From NCBI RefSeq assembly GCF_004120195.1, contig NZ_SCHN01000017.1:62001-126000 (forward strand): a stretch of 64,000 bases of DNA, written 5' to 3'. The DNA comes from Enterovibrio baiacu (lineage in GTDB: Bacteria; Pseudomonadota; Gammaproteobacteria; Enterobacterales; Vibrionaceae). The translations under genes and the position numbers were made by a program. Positions 45,265-54,146 of this stretch are shown here, in pieces. The notes beneath the pieces are model-generated. The model did not search any database. It was not told where the DNA came from and saw only the letters and a program-made list of their open reading frames with translations. Every line of letters begins with the position of its first letter. The stretch's first letter is position 1.

Positions 45265-45462
45265 CAATACCCAAACACTTGCCCGCAGCCATAACCCCCC
45301 TCTAACTCCCCCCTTGAAAAGTGGGGAGGATCAAGAGCTGAACAACCGCGGAAAGAAGTAAAACCCGAGACATCCTTTACATATCTGACCAGACACATCG
45401 TTTACATTTGTTTTGCTTTGAGGCGTATGCCGCACTCAGCGGTTTATCGTTTTCAAAGTGCC
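45265..45462. repeat. Imperfect direct repeat, copy B
   Basis: Second copy of the repeat at 44617-44795, between the acidic gene and rlmA. The remaining bases of the gap 45230-45561 hold nothing else recognisable. Confidence 0.85.
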
Positions 45463-45561
45463 TCCCGAGTAATTTTCTCTTTCTATTCTCCTCTCCTTGC
45501 TTGAACCCCTAGCCCTTGCACCGTATCCTTGCCGCTCATCCATCCTTGTCGAAATGTCACT

Positions 45562-46377
45562 ATGTCATCTTATCTTTGTCCGCTATGTCAGCAGCCGCTG
45601 AATCTTTCTGAGCGCACCTACAAATGCGCCAACAATCACCAGTTTGATCTGGCTAAAGAAGGCTACGTAAACCTGTTGCCTGTTCAGCACAAACGCTCGA
45701 AAGATCCCGGTGACAATAAAGAGATGATGCAAGCACGCCGTCAATTTCTAAACGGCGGGCACTACCAACCGATGCGCGATGCGGTGAGTGACTTGTTGCG
45801 TGGTTTGGTCAGCAAAGAAGGCAGCACGCAGCTGCTTGATATCGGTTGTGGCGAAGGCTATTACACCAGCTACTTTGATGCGCAAATGGCGAACACCAAG
45901 GTCATTGGTTTAGACATTTCAAAAATCGCGATCCGCTATGCGGCGAAGCGCTACCCTGCCTGTGATTTTCTTGTGGCATCAAGCCAACGCTTACCGTTTG
46001 CGGATGATCAACTGGACGCGGTTGTGCGTATTTATGCGCCGTGTAACGGTGAAGAATTGCAGCGCACCGTGAAAAGCGGCGGCGTTGTTGTCACTGTAAC
46101 CCCGGGGCCTCGCCATCTTTACCAGTTGAAAGAAGGCATCTACTCAGAGGTGAAACTGCACGATGTGGCGGTGGAAGATTTGCCAGGTTTTGAACTGGAA
46201 GCGGAGCAGTCTGTCGCTTACCCAATGATCTTAAACAGTGACGATGCAACCACCCTGCTGCAAATGACGCCGTTTGCGTGGCGCGCGCCAGAATCACTGT
46301 GGCAAACCCTGAAAGACGCAACCGCCTTTGATTGCGAAGCGGATTTCACACTGCGCGTTTATCGTAAAAACGCCTAA
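45562..46377 (+). CDS. rlmA: 23S rRNA (guanine745-N1)-methyltransferase
   Basis: A 271-residue SAM methyltransferase. The N-terminal zinc finger has Cys 6, 9, 22 and His 26 (YLCPLCQQ...YKCANNHQF); then FDLAKEGYVNLLPVQHKRSKDPGDNKEMMQARR, the RlmA signature; motif I LLDIGCGEGYYT and IYAPCNGEEL follow. It methylates a guanine in helix 35 of 23S rRNA. ATG 45562 fits the family; an upstream in-frame start at 45529 adds 11 residues. Confidence 0.94.
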   Translation: MSSYLCPLCQQPLNLSERTYKCANNHQFDLAKEGYVNLLPVQHKRSKDPGDNKEMMQARRQFLNGGHYQPMRDAVSDLLRGLVSKEGSTQLLDIGCGEGYYTSYFDAQMANTKVIGLDISKIAIRYAAKRYPACDFLVASSQRLPFADDQLDAVVRIYAPCNGEELQRTVKSGGVVVTVTPGPRHLYQLKEGIYSEVKLHDVAVEDLPGFELEAEQSVAYPMILNSDDATTLLQMTPFAWRAPESLWQTLKDATAFDCEADFTLRVYRKNA

Positions 46378-46399
46378 GCCTTTTTCTCGTTTTGAGCGC

Positions 46400-46437
46400 A
46401 ACGCGGTTCGTTCTGGTCACAGGCGAGCCGCGTTTTG
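46400..46437 (+). terminator. Terminator after rlmA
   Basis: Stem AACGCGGTTCG / CGAGCCGCGTT (one G-T pair), 13-base loop, T-rich tail. Confidence 0.8.
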
Positions 46438-46527
46438 TTTATGTGATTTAATCCACGGTGAAACTCGCCGAGTGGTGCATCTTGAGGTAGTTTGAAAGAA
46501 GCACTCTCTCACTGATGGATTCGCATT

Positions 46528-47481
46528 ATGACCCGTGCCTTCTTCTCCGCATGCCTGACAACCTTGCTGGTTGCTTGTAGCCATCCGCTAGACCTGCAAA
46601 AAACGCCCGTTCCTGCCACCACCTTGTACGATTACCGCATTGAATCGTCAGGCGGCACGCCCTATTCCTTAAACGAATTTGCCAATGCGGTCAGCGACGC
46701 CGACGTGATTTTGGTGGGCGAATGGCACACGCACCCGGGCATTCATCTGTTTCAAGCGCAATTGCTGGCGACCTTGGCGGAAAGACGCCCAGCGACGGCG
46801 CTGTCCATGGAGCAATTCTCACGCCCTGCCCAACCTGTGATAGATGCGTATCTGAACGGCGACAGAGGTGAACACGCCTTAACAAGTTACACCGGAAAAT
46901 GGCCGAATTACGCCAGTGATTACCGACCTTTAATGGAAATCGCCAAGCAGCAAGCCTTGCCTGTGATTGCGGCGAACACCACGCAAGACATCGTGCGCTG
47001 CCTGTCATCCAAAGGGGAAAGCTACCTCGACAACCTACCTGCTGATAAACGCCAGCATGTGGCGCGGCAATTGTCGTCAGAGGCATCGCCTTATAAAGAA
47101 AAGTTCTTCTCGGTGATGTTTCATGGCGATGAAGAGAAAACCAAGAACCAATACCTCGCCCAAATTGCGTGGGATGACACCATGGCGGAAAGCATCGTGG
47201 ACTTTCTCGCCACACACCCTGATTTCACGGTGATGCATGTGGCTGGGGCTTTTCACGTTGAGGAAGGGTTAGGGATTGCCAGCCGTATCCACCAACGCAA
47301 CCCTGAGTTAAAGATCGCGATCATTTCGCCGCAAACCGAGGATGATCCACTTCCCAATCACGTTGACGATTACCGTTTGATCGTCAAACCCTTGCCAGAG
47401 CAATGGCTGTCCGAAGAAGAGATGAATGCGGCGATTGGCAAGATGCGGCACACATCGAGAAAATCTCTCAGCTGTGAATAG
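46528..47481 (+). CDS. ChaN-family (PF04187) haem/iron-related lipoprotein
   Basis: A 317-residue protein with a lipoprotein-type signal (FFSACLTTLLVACSH, lipobox about 14-17). The ChaN core is visible: DADVILVGEWHTHPGIHLFQ, ALSMEQFSRPAQPVIDAYL, YRPLMEIAKQQALPVIAANT, DDTMAESIVDFLATHPDFTVMHVAGAFHVEEGLGIA. Campylobacter ChaN binds haem in the outer membrane. A single gene; no haem operon is adjacent. Confidence 0.85.
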   Translation: MTRAFFSACLTTLLVACSHPLDLQKTPVPATTLYDYRIESSGGTPYSLNEFANAVSDADVILVGEWHTHPGIHLFQAQLLATLAERRPATALSMEQFSRPAQPVIDAYLNGDRGEHALTSYTGKWPNYASDYRPLMEIAKQQALPVIAANTTQDIVRCLSSKGESYLDNLPADKRQHVARQLSSEASPYKEKFFSVMFHGDEEKTKNQYLAQIAWDDTMAESIVDFLATHPDFTVMHVAGAFHVEEGLGIASRIHQRNPELKIAIISPQTEDDPLPNHVDDYRLIVKPLPEQWLSEEEMNAAIGKMRHTSRKSLSCE

Positions 47482-47645
47482 TGCATAGCCAAACACGGAG
47501 GCAAAACACCCAGAAATAGTGCCACTCAGGGTTACATAACCACATTCTAATCATGACAATAATCTCATCATCAAGAACCCTTGAGTGGCGTAAATATCGC
47601 AAGATGCACCGGAAAACGTAATCGACAACGTCAAGGTGCAGGGAA

Positions 47646-49436
47646 ATGCAAACAACTAAAACACTGGCTTCAGTGGCCGCAGTCTCATCAAATCAAACAT
47701 CACATCGCTCCTTTTTTATTCCGACACGTTTAATTCCGACGCTTTTAGCCTCAGCCGTATTGGCATCTTCTATCTCAACAGGCGCATTCGCTGTGGGTGT
47801 CAGTGATGCGAAATACACAGAGCTCGGCGGCTCACTCTCAAATGAAAACACCGTTGTTCGCAAAGTTTATGACCACCTCAAAGCGATTTCTCTCGAACCG
47901 CGTTTTGAAGCTGTCGGTCGCATTGTCGCCGGTGGCGCGCTCTGTACCGCAACCTGGCTTGGCAATGATGGGGATACCGCATTTATCATTACGGCCGCGC
48001 ACTGTGTCGCTGGGGATAACAAATCACAAGAATCCTCTTACACAGGACAAAACATTTCTTTCCGCACGGGCGATGGTCGCCTTGTCGCATCCGGTGTGTC
48101 CACGAACCACTTCATCGGTTACAACGGGTGTCAATCTGACTTAGCCATTCTCGAGATACCTTTGCTCACGAACCCAATCAGTAGCGATGGGAGTGCAGTG
48201 CCACAGCCTATCTATGCCGATGACGCTAAGTTTAACGGTTATGTTGGTCAACCGATGACACTCGCTGGCTATGGTCGTCAAGGCACACCCAGCCTTGGGG
48301 GGCTGTCTTCAGGTCGCGCTTATGGCGCTGCAAACGTTACGCAAGATGTTGGCGGCTGTTTACGTAACAAAGCAAACACCGAAGACGCTTGGGCATACGC
48401 TGCGCCGGGCGATAGCGGTTCTACCACATGGCAATGGCGTGAAGGCCAATTTGTCGGGATGGGCATTACATCATGGTGGGCTGGATGGGGAAGCCAATAT
48501 TCAGGCCACGGCCGTGTCGCGCCGCACCAAGCATGGGTGAAACGCATCTTCCCTAACATCAATACGGTTACACGCTCTCGCACGCTAACCGAAAGTAAAG
48601 CGGTCGAACTGAAAGATGTTGAAGCCAATGTAAAAGGGACGGTGTATTACCTTGCGGGTGACAATGTGTCAGGCCCAACAAACCGCAAATGGGCATACCC
48701 TCGTGGTTACACCCCTCTTACGGTGCCGATGGTTAACCAAACCACGGGCGGCACGCATAACATCGTGCTGCGTTCACAACGCCAAACCTACTGTGGCTGG
48801 GGTGAAATTAATAACGGCGTGTATTGCTACCCAAGCGCCTCAAAAGGCAGTTTGAAAGTGTGGTACAACGCCTCTGATAACCAAGCTGCGCCCGCTGGAT
48901 TGTACAAAAGCACGTTCTCGCTGAATGCAAAAGGTTGGCATGACCACAGCTACAATAGCGCGATCAACCTCAACACCAGCATTCTTGTCGATGGCGCCTC
49001 TCACATCGAAGGCACTGTCACGCAATCCAGCGCCGTGACCACAGTTCGCTATGACAACACCGTCAACGGTTCGGTGTATTACTTGAGCGAAGGTGAAACC
49101 ACCAGTGATGCAACGCGACGCGTTTGGCATGGTCGTTTCAATACATGGTCGACGTTAAACGTACCAGCCGTAAACCGCGATACCAAAGAAATTCAAACGG
49201 TGACGCTACGCGCATCTCGCTATGCAGGATGCGGCTGGACAACCATGAACAATGGTGTGTATTGCTCAAACGGCGCGAAATACGGCCAATTGCGTGTGTC
49301 TTACTCCGCAGAAGATAACACTTCATTGCCAAAAGGAAGCTACGACAGCTTATTTAACATTGCAGGAAAAGGCTGGCATTCAAGCTTCAATAAAACACTA
49401 ACGTTCAAATTAGCCCTAGAGCACGCTGGCCAATAA
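47646..49436 (+). CDS. Secreted S1-family serine protease with two C-terminal repeat domains
   Basis: A 596-residue exported protease. A long n-region precedes the signal helix (about 30-49, cut after AFA). Catalytic triad: H119 (ITAAHC), D165 (QSDLAILE), S257 (APGDSGST). Two Cys pairs fit S1 disulfides. At the primary-specificity position, six residues before the Ser, there is Tyr rather than trypsin's Asp, so trypsin specificity is doubtful. Residues about 320-455 and 460-596 are two copies of one module: (G)(T/S)VYYL...R(K/R)(A/V)W...L.VP.VN...CGW..(I/M)NNGVYC...G.L.V.Y...DN...G.Y.S.F...KGWH. Its stop overlaps the next ATG (TAATG). Confidence 0.88.
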   Translation: MQTTKTLASVAAVSSNQTSHRSFFIPTRLIPTLLASAVLASSISTGAFAVGVSDAKYTELGGSLSNENTVVRKVYDHLKAISLEPRFEAVGRIVAGGALCTATWLGNDGDTAFIITAAHCVAGDNKSQESSYTGQNISFRTGDGRLVASGVSTNHFIGYNGCQSDLAILEIPLLTNPISSDGSAVPQPIYADDAKFNGYVGQPMTLAGYGRQGTPSLGGLSSGRAYGAANVTQDVGGCLRNKANTEDAWAYAAPGDSGSTTWQWREGQFVGMGITSWWAGWGSQYSGHGRVAPHQAWVKRIFPNINTVTRSRTLTESKAVELKDVEANVKGTVYYLAGDNVSGPTNRKWAYPRGYTPLTVPMVNQTTGGTHNIVLRSQRQTYCGWGEINNGVYCYPSASKGSLKVWYNASDNQAAPAGLYKSTFSLNAKGWHDHSYNSAINLNTSILVDGASHIEGTVTQSSAVTTVRYDNTVNGSVYYLSEGETTSDATRRVWHGRFNTWSTLNVPAVNRDTKEIQTVTLRASRYAGCGWTTMNNGVYCSNGAKYGQLRVSYSAEDNTSLPKGSYDSLFNIAGKGWHSSFNKTLTFKLALEHAGQ

Positions 49437-50239
49437 TGAAACGTAATCTGATCGCTATCGGCATCATTAGCCTTATCTCTAGTGTCATTGTTTCTTTTCT
49501 GCCCTCCCTATGGGAGGCAGAGTCATCTTCGCCTGTTTCCGAAGAAAGCACGTTGCATGAGAATGACGAGAAACAAGCAATGGAAAACGGTTTCGCGGTG
49601 CAACCGATGGAGGCTCCTATTCTTTCACCAGAATTGAAAGGATCTTCATCGGATAGAGAAAACACTCACACTGCGCCTATTGCGCAGTTTGAGCTGGTTG
49701 CGCCGCAATCTGACACCTTGGATGCACTCGACGCTGATGTGTCGGCTTTCGCAGAAAAAAACGCCAATGCATTGGAGGGAAGCGACAATCGCAATAACAG
49801 CATCGCCCCGATACAAACGTTCGTTGATGTGGATCTGACACTGTGGCGCGCCAGTGAAAGTGCTAAATCGGTTTTTGAAAATTACACGGATGTGCAATCC
49901 ATGGATAAAAAGCACTTCATTGAATTTGATGACACCAACTTAGACACATTGACGCCAGGACAGCGTTTTTCGCTTCCCGAGATGGGAGAAGAGCGCATTC
50001 AGGTCATCGTGAAATCAGAGGAAGCGTGGAAGCAAGGTGTCACGAATTGGGAGCTTGTTGATGATCATGGGCACCCCGTAGGCAGCATTACTCGGATGCA
50101 AGGGTCTGTGGAAGCCGTTTTCTCGACGCCATCGGGCCAGTACTTCCTACGCTCAGTGAATGGTGTCGGCTGGATCGCCAGCGAAGAAACCCTCATTTCT
50201 GCATTAGATGATGTATTTACTAAACCTGAAATTAACTAG
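49436..50239 (+). CDS. Membrane-anchored partner of the serine protease, with propeptide-like domain
   Basis: A 267-residue protein, translationally coupled to the protease gene (TAATG). An N-terminal transmembrane segment (LIAIGIISLISSVIVSFLPSLW) is followed by a low-complexity Ser/Glu linker and a C-terminal domain from about 150: TPGQRFSLPEMGEERIQVIVK, TNWELVDDHGHPVGSITRMQGSVEAVFSTPSGQYFLRSV. This reads like the inhibitory/chaperone propeptide pattern of secreted metalloproteases (W.G.V...GS....G.V.G.I.TP.G.Y.LR). No Cys. A role as steric chaperone or inhibitor of the protease is inferred from layout and pattern only. Confidence 0.8.
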   Translation: MKRNLIAIGIISLISSVIVSFLPSLWEAESSSPVSEESTLHENDEKQAMENGFAVQPMEAPILSPELKGSSSDRENTHTAPIAQFELVAPQSDTLDALDADVSAFAEKNANALEGSDNRNNSIAPIQTFVDVDLTLWRASESAKSVFENYTDVQSMDKKHFIEFDDTNLDTLTPGQRFSLPEMGEERIQVIVKSEEAWKQGVTNWELVDDHGHPVGSITRMQGSVEAVFSTPSGQYFLRSVNGVGWIASEETLISALDDVFTKPEIN

Positions 50240-50250
50240 CACCGGGAATG

Positions 50251-50514
50251 TTACTTTCTGCGGTGCTTGTACTGCGTCGAACAGTAACCCCGTTCAATGC
50301 CTTCTGGGCGTCGCATCGCGTGTTTGGTTACTCGGCCCGACACGCGTTTGCGCCACAATTTGAAACTGCCCGCTTTTAAATGACAGCGCATGAAGCGAAT
50401 AACATCGCTTTCAATCAAGCCGAATTGGGTCGCAATGGCTTCAAACGGTGTTCTGTCTTCCCACGCCATTTCGATGATGCGTGAAGTCTCTTCGTCATTA
50501 AACGTATGTTTCAT
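50251..50514 (-). CDS. TIGR03643/DUF2805-family small protein
   Basis: An 87-residue protein: KHTFNDEETSRIIEMAWEDRTPFEAIATQFGLIESDVIRFMRCHLKAGSFKLWRKRVSGRVTKH matches the family pattern, with a helix-turn-helix-like first half and a very basic tail. ATG 50514 has GAGGAG upstream. Such genes often sit near photolyase/DUF2256 genes, which here are 8 kb away. Function is unknown. Confidence 0.88.
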   Translation of the reverse strand: MKHTFNDEETSRIIEMAWEDRTPFEAIATQFGLIESDVIRFMRCHLKAGSFKLWRKRVSGRVTKHAMRRPEGIERGYCSTQYKHRRK

Positions 50515-50709
50515 CGATATTCTCCTCGTTCGAGTCAAACATACGGCGCACACACCATTTTGGTTTATGTTCTGTGACACGTCTTCTTTTCCGCCCTTGA
50601 AAGCGCTCTTATCGCGCTCCATATCAATAAGGTGGAACCTCTCGCCTCGAACGCGGTCTGAGATTCATCTTTTTCCTTTTGTTTTCGATACACCAAGGTC
50701 ATATTCGCC

Positions 50710-51666
50710 ATGCTAGCTGATACATTTCAACGTCTTAACGCTTACCTGCAAAGTCAGGTGATCGGCCAACCTGAGCTCGTCAAACAACTGCTGATTGCCT
50801 TGTTAGCCGACGGACACATTTTGGTACAAGGCCCGCCGGGATTGGCAAAAACACGCGCGGTGAAAGTCTTGTCTGATTGCATCGAAGGCGATTTCCACCG
50901 CATTCAATTTACCCCCGACTTGCTGCCGTCAGACCTGACAGGCTCAGACATTTTCCGTCCAGAAACGGGCGAGTTCACCTTCCAAGCAGGGCCGATTTTT
51001 AACTCTCTGTTGCTGGCCGATGAAATCAACCGCGCACCGGCCAAAGTTCAAGCAGCGATGCTTGAAGCCATGGCGGAAAAACAAATTACCGCGGGGCGTC
51101 AAACCTATGCATTGCCTGAGCTTTTCTTGGTGATGGCGACGCAAAACCCGATCGAACAAGAAGGCACATACCCACTTCCTGAAGCGCAGCTAGACCGTTT
51201 CTTGCTGCAGCTAAACGTCGATTACCCTAACGAAGAGAGTGAACTCGACATCCTCCGTCTGAACCGTGGTGAAGCCTTGGGGGTGGAGAAACAGCAGCCT
51301 GTTCACATCAATCAAGAGAGCATTTTTGAAGCGCGCAATGCGGTACTTGGCATTCACATGGCTGACGACGTGGAGAAATACATTATCCGCCTCGTGATGG
51401 CGACCCGTGAGCCAAGCCGCTACAGCGATCAGTTGGCGGCATGGTTGCAAATGGGGGTCAGCCCGCGGGCCACACTCGCACTCGACCGCTGTGCCCGTGC
51501 TCACGCATGGCTTGCGGGGCGTGACTTCGTGACCCCGGAAGACGTGCAAGCCATGGCCTACCCTGTGCTGCGCCACCGCCTGTTGCTGAGCTACGAAGCG
51601 CAAGCGGAAGGCATTGATGCTGACAGCGTGGTGCAACACCTCATTGGTCAGGTTGCCAGTGTATGA
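50710..51666 (+). CDS. MoxR-family AAA+ ATPase
   Basis: A 318-residue AAA+ ATPase: Walker A GPPGLAKT at 41-48, Walker B LLADEINRAPAKVQAAMLEAM, sensor FLVMATQNPIEQEGTYPLPEAQLDRF, the MoxR signature. It probably works as a chaperone with the von Willebrand proteins encoded next to it. It is the first of six genes in one operon; its stop overlaps the DUF58 start (ATGA). Confidence 0.93.
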   Translation: MLADTFQRLNAYLQSQVIGQPELVKQLLIALLADGHILVQGPPGLAKTRAVKVLSDCIEGDFHRIQFTPDLLPSDLTGSDIFRPETGEFTFQAGPIFNSLLLADEINRAPAKVQAAMLEAMAEKQITAGRQTYALPELFLVMATQNPIEQEGTYPLPEAQLDRFLLQLNVDYPNEESELDILRLNRGEALGVEKQQPVHINQESIFEARNAVLGIHMADDVEKYIIRLVMATREPSRYSDQLAAWLQMGVSPRATLALDRCARAHAWLAGRDFVTPEDVQAMAYPVLRHRLLLSYEAQAEGIDADSVVQHLIGQVASV

Positions 51667-52658
51667 GTGTCAGCAACGCCCATAGCGCTTCCCCTGCACA
51701 GGCGCTGCCCGCGCACAGCGATGGCGTGAACCTGTGTTTGGCGGAACTGCTTCATTATCGACAACAAGCGGTGCGCTGGTTACCTCCCGCGCTCAGCATT
51801 TGGTCGCAATTGAGCGGGCAACATGGCAGCCGACACAAAGGCCGCGGCATGAACTTTTCTGAGGTGCGCCCTTATCAGCCAAGTGATGATATTCGCTCGA
51901 TTGATTGGCGCGTCACTGCGCGCACGGGGAAAACGCACACCAAGCTGTTCACCGAAGAACGTGAACAGCCAGTGATGCTCGCCATCGATCTCAGTGCCAG
52001 CATGAAGTTTGGTTCGCAGTTGATGCTGAAATCCGTGCAAGCCGCGCACTTTGCCAGCTTGCTGAGTTGGTTAGCGGTGAGTCAGCAAGATCGTATCGGT
52101 GCAGTGATTTATAACGGCGTGCGTTTACGCGAATGCAAACCGACGGCAAGACAGCAAGGGCCGCTCAGCATTATTCATGCCTTGATGGAAGCCCATGCAG
52201 AAATGCTGGCTGTGGATACTGCTGCCGTTGAGAGCGCATCTAATAACAGCGCGCCAAGAGAAGGCTGGCAAAACATGCTGCGCCATTTGCACCACTTGTG
52301 CCCAAAAGGCAGCGAAATTGCCGTCATCAGTGATTTCTATTCCCTGACGATGGAAGACAAGCGCCGACTGAGCCAATTGCGGCAGCATAATCGCATCCAA
52401 TTCATTCAGGTTTCTGATCCGCTCGAACAAGGACAAACCGCGTTCCGTGGGCATGAATTGGTGGCTGACAGCAAACAGACCGCATGGCTTGATTTCTCTG
52501 CCCGTAAAACCCGTGATGGGTTAGCAGAGCAGTATCAACGTCACCAAGCATTTATCGTCGAATTGGCGCGATCGCTGGCGATCCCTTTGCATTCGGTCAC
52601 CGCTGCACAGTCCCTGTTGCAGCAACTGGGTAAGAACACGAATAAGGCAACGATGTAA
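51663..52658 (+). CDS. DUF58 domain protein
   Basis: A 331-residue protein: GRGMNFSEVRPYQPSDDIRSIDWRVTARTGKTHTKLFTEEREQPVMLAIDLSASM is the DUF58 core, ending in a von Willebrand MIDAS-like D-L-S-A-S. DUF58 proteins pair with MoxR ATPases. It overlaps moxR by four bases and is followed at once by DUF4381. Confidence 0.92.
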   Translation: MSVSNAHSASPAQALPAHSDGVNLCLAELLHYRQQAVRWLPPALSIWSQLSGQHGSRHKGRGMNFSEVRPYQPSDDIRSIDWRVTARTGKTHTKLFTEEREQPVMLAIDLSASMKFGSQLMLKSVQAAHFASLLSWLAVSQQDRIGAVIYNGVRLRECKPTARQQGPLSIIHALMEAHAEMLAVDTAAVESASNNSAPREGWQNMLRHLHHLCPKGSEIAVISDFYSLTMEDKRRLSQLRQHNRIQFIQVSDPLEQGQTAFRGHELVADSKQTAWLDFSARKTRDGLAEQYQRHQAFIVELARSLAIPLHSVTAAQSLLQQLGKNTNKATM

Positions 52659-52660
52659 AC

Positions 52661-53188
52661 ATGACGACTCCAACGCCAAACACACTTCCTTTGGCTGATA
52701 TCCACCTTCACACCGCGCCGGGCATGTGGCCGCTGGCATGGGGATGGTGGCTGGTTATCGCCGCAACACTGGCGTTGATCATCGCCATTGTTATCGGGCT
52801 TCGCGCACGAGCAAACAAAACCCGCGCGCAGAAAGAAGCTCTGCAAGCGCTGAACACAGTCACCGCTTTGGCTGACATGAACGCCCTGCTCAAACGCGCG
52901 GCATTAAGCTATTTCGACCGTGAACACGTGGCAGGTTTAACCGGCGCTGCATGGCTTCGCTTTCTTGACGAACAGTTGCCCGCGTCGAAACATCCTGATG
53001 GTAAACACGACTTTTCCGCCCACCAAGATCTTTGGCAGAAAGGCATTTTCTCCAAAGAAGGGTTATCCGACACTGAGCTAGCGACGTGTAAAGCGCTCAC
53101 TGAACGCTGGCTTAAACACGCTTTGCCGCCAAAGGCCTCGCGCGCATCTTCATACACACCTGCAGCGAAGGAGGAAAACCATGTTTGA
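52661..53188 (+). CDS. DUF4381 membrane protein
   Basis: A 175-residue protein with one helix at about 26-48 (WWLVIAATLALIIAIVIGL) and a cytoplasmic DUF4381 domain (YFDREHVAGLTGAAWLRFLDEQLP). Typical of MoxR-Bat operons. Its 3' end overlaps the next gene by eight bases. Confidence 0.88.
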   Translation: MTTPTPNTLPLADIHLHTAPGMWPLAWGWWLVIAATLALIIAIVIGLRARANKTRAQKEALQALNTVTALADMNALLKRAALSYFDREHVAGLTGAAWLRFLDEQLPASKHPDGKHDFSAHQDLWQKGIFSKEGLSDTELATCKALTERWLKHALPPKASRASSYTPAAKEENHV

Positions 53189-54146
53189 ATTTACATGGTG
53201 GTGGGCGTTTGCCCTGCTTCCTTTGCCTTGGCTGGTGTTCAAATTGGCGAAACCCATTCCGCGCCCTGCCGCCATTCACTTGCCGCGCTTACCAGAAGGG
53301 CTTGGCGAGAAACAAGGCACCAGCCGCATTAAGCATGTCTTGATGGCGCTGTTCTGGCTCTCGCTCGTCACCGCCTTGGCGCGCCCAATGTGGTACGGCG
53401 ACCCGATTCAGATCCAGCCCGAACACCGCGACATGATGCTTGCCGTCGATTTGTCAGGTTCGATGGACATTGAGGACATGGTAACCGCTAACGGCAGCAC
53501 CACAGACCGCCTCACAGCGGTGAAAAGCGTGTTGTCTGATTTCATTCAAAAGCGCTCTGGCGACCGTTTGGGGTTGGTGCTGTTCGCAGATCATGGTTAT
53601 CTGCAAACCCCGCTGACGCTGGATCGCAACACAGTGGCGCAACAACTTGATCGCGCGGTTCTCGGCCTGATCGGCAAAAGCACGGCCATTGGTGAAGGGC
53701 TGGGCGTTGCAACCAAAACCTTTATCGACAGCAAAGCGCCACAACGGGTGATCATCTTACTCAGTGACGGTGCGAATACCGCAGGTGCTATCGAGCCGCT
53801 GGAAGCGGCGCAACTGGCAAAAGACAACGATGTCACCATCTACACCATTGGTGTGGGTGCAGAACAAATGCGTCAACGCAGTTTGTTTGGTTCTCGCGTG
53901 GTGAACCCGTCGCAAGATCTCGACGAAAAAACCATGACGCAAATTGCCAAGATGACAGGCGGCGAGTATTTCCGCGCACGCGATCCCAAAGAATTAGAAA
54001 CGATTTACCAAATCATCGACCAACTTGAACCCATCTCCAGCGCGCAACAAACCTGGCGTCCGCGTGATGAGCTTTTCCGTTTCCCGCTGGCCTTTGCGCT
54101 GGTGTTGTCGGTGGTGATTGTTGTGGTAAGGAGGCGCCATGGCTGA
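53181..54146 (+). CDS. VWA-domain protein BatA-like
   Basis: A 321-residue protein: N-terminal helices (WWWAFALLPLPWLVF; HVLMALFWLSLVTALARP), von Willebrand A domain with MIDAS DLSGSMD and TDRLTAVKSVLSDFIQKR, and a C-terminal helix (PLAFALVLSVVIVVVRR). In Bacteroides such genes aid aerotolerance, but the gammaproteobacterial role is unclear. Overlaps both neighbours (ends at 54146, next begins 54139). Confidence 0.9.
   Translation: MFEFTWWWAFALLPLPWLVFKLAKPIPRPAAIHLPRLPEGLGEKQGTSRIKHVLMALFWLSLVTALARPMWYGDPIQIQPEHRDMMLAVDLSGSMDIEDMVTANGSTTDRLTAVKSVLSDFIQKRSGDRLGLVLFADHGYLQTPLTLDRNTVAQQLDRAVLGLIGKSTAIGEGLGVATKTFIDSKAPQRVIILLSDGANTAGAIEPLEAAQLAKDNDVTIYTIGVGAEQMRQRSLFGSRVVNPSQDLDEKTMTQIAKMTGGEYFRARDPKELETIYQIIDQLEPISSAQQTWRPRDELFRFPLAFALVLSVVIVVVRRRHG

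Noticed and set aside
44700-45420. Complete insertion sequence
   Set aside because: Repeated words look like IS-end relics, but no transposase frame or paired terminal repeats are present.
40503-45462. Integron cassette array
   Set aside because: Genes are on both strands and no attC-like sites (core GTTRRRY with long imperfect palindromes) or integrase were found.
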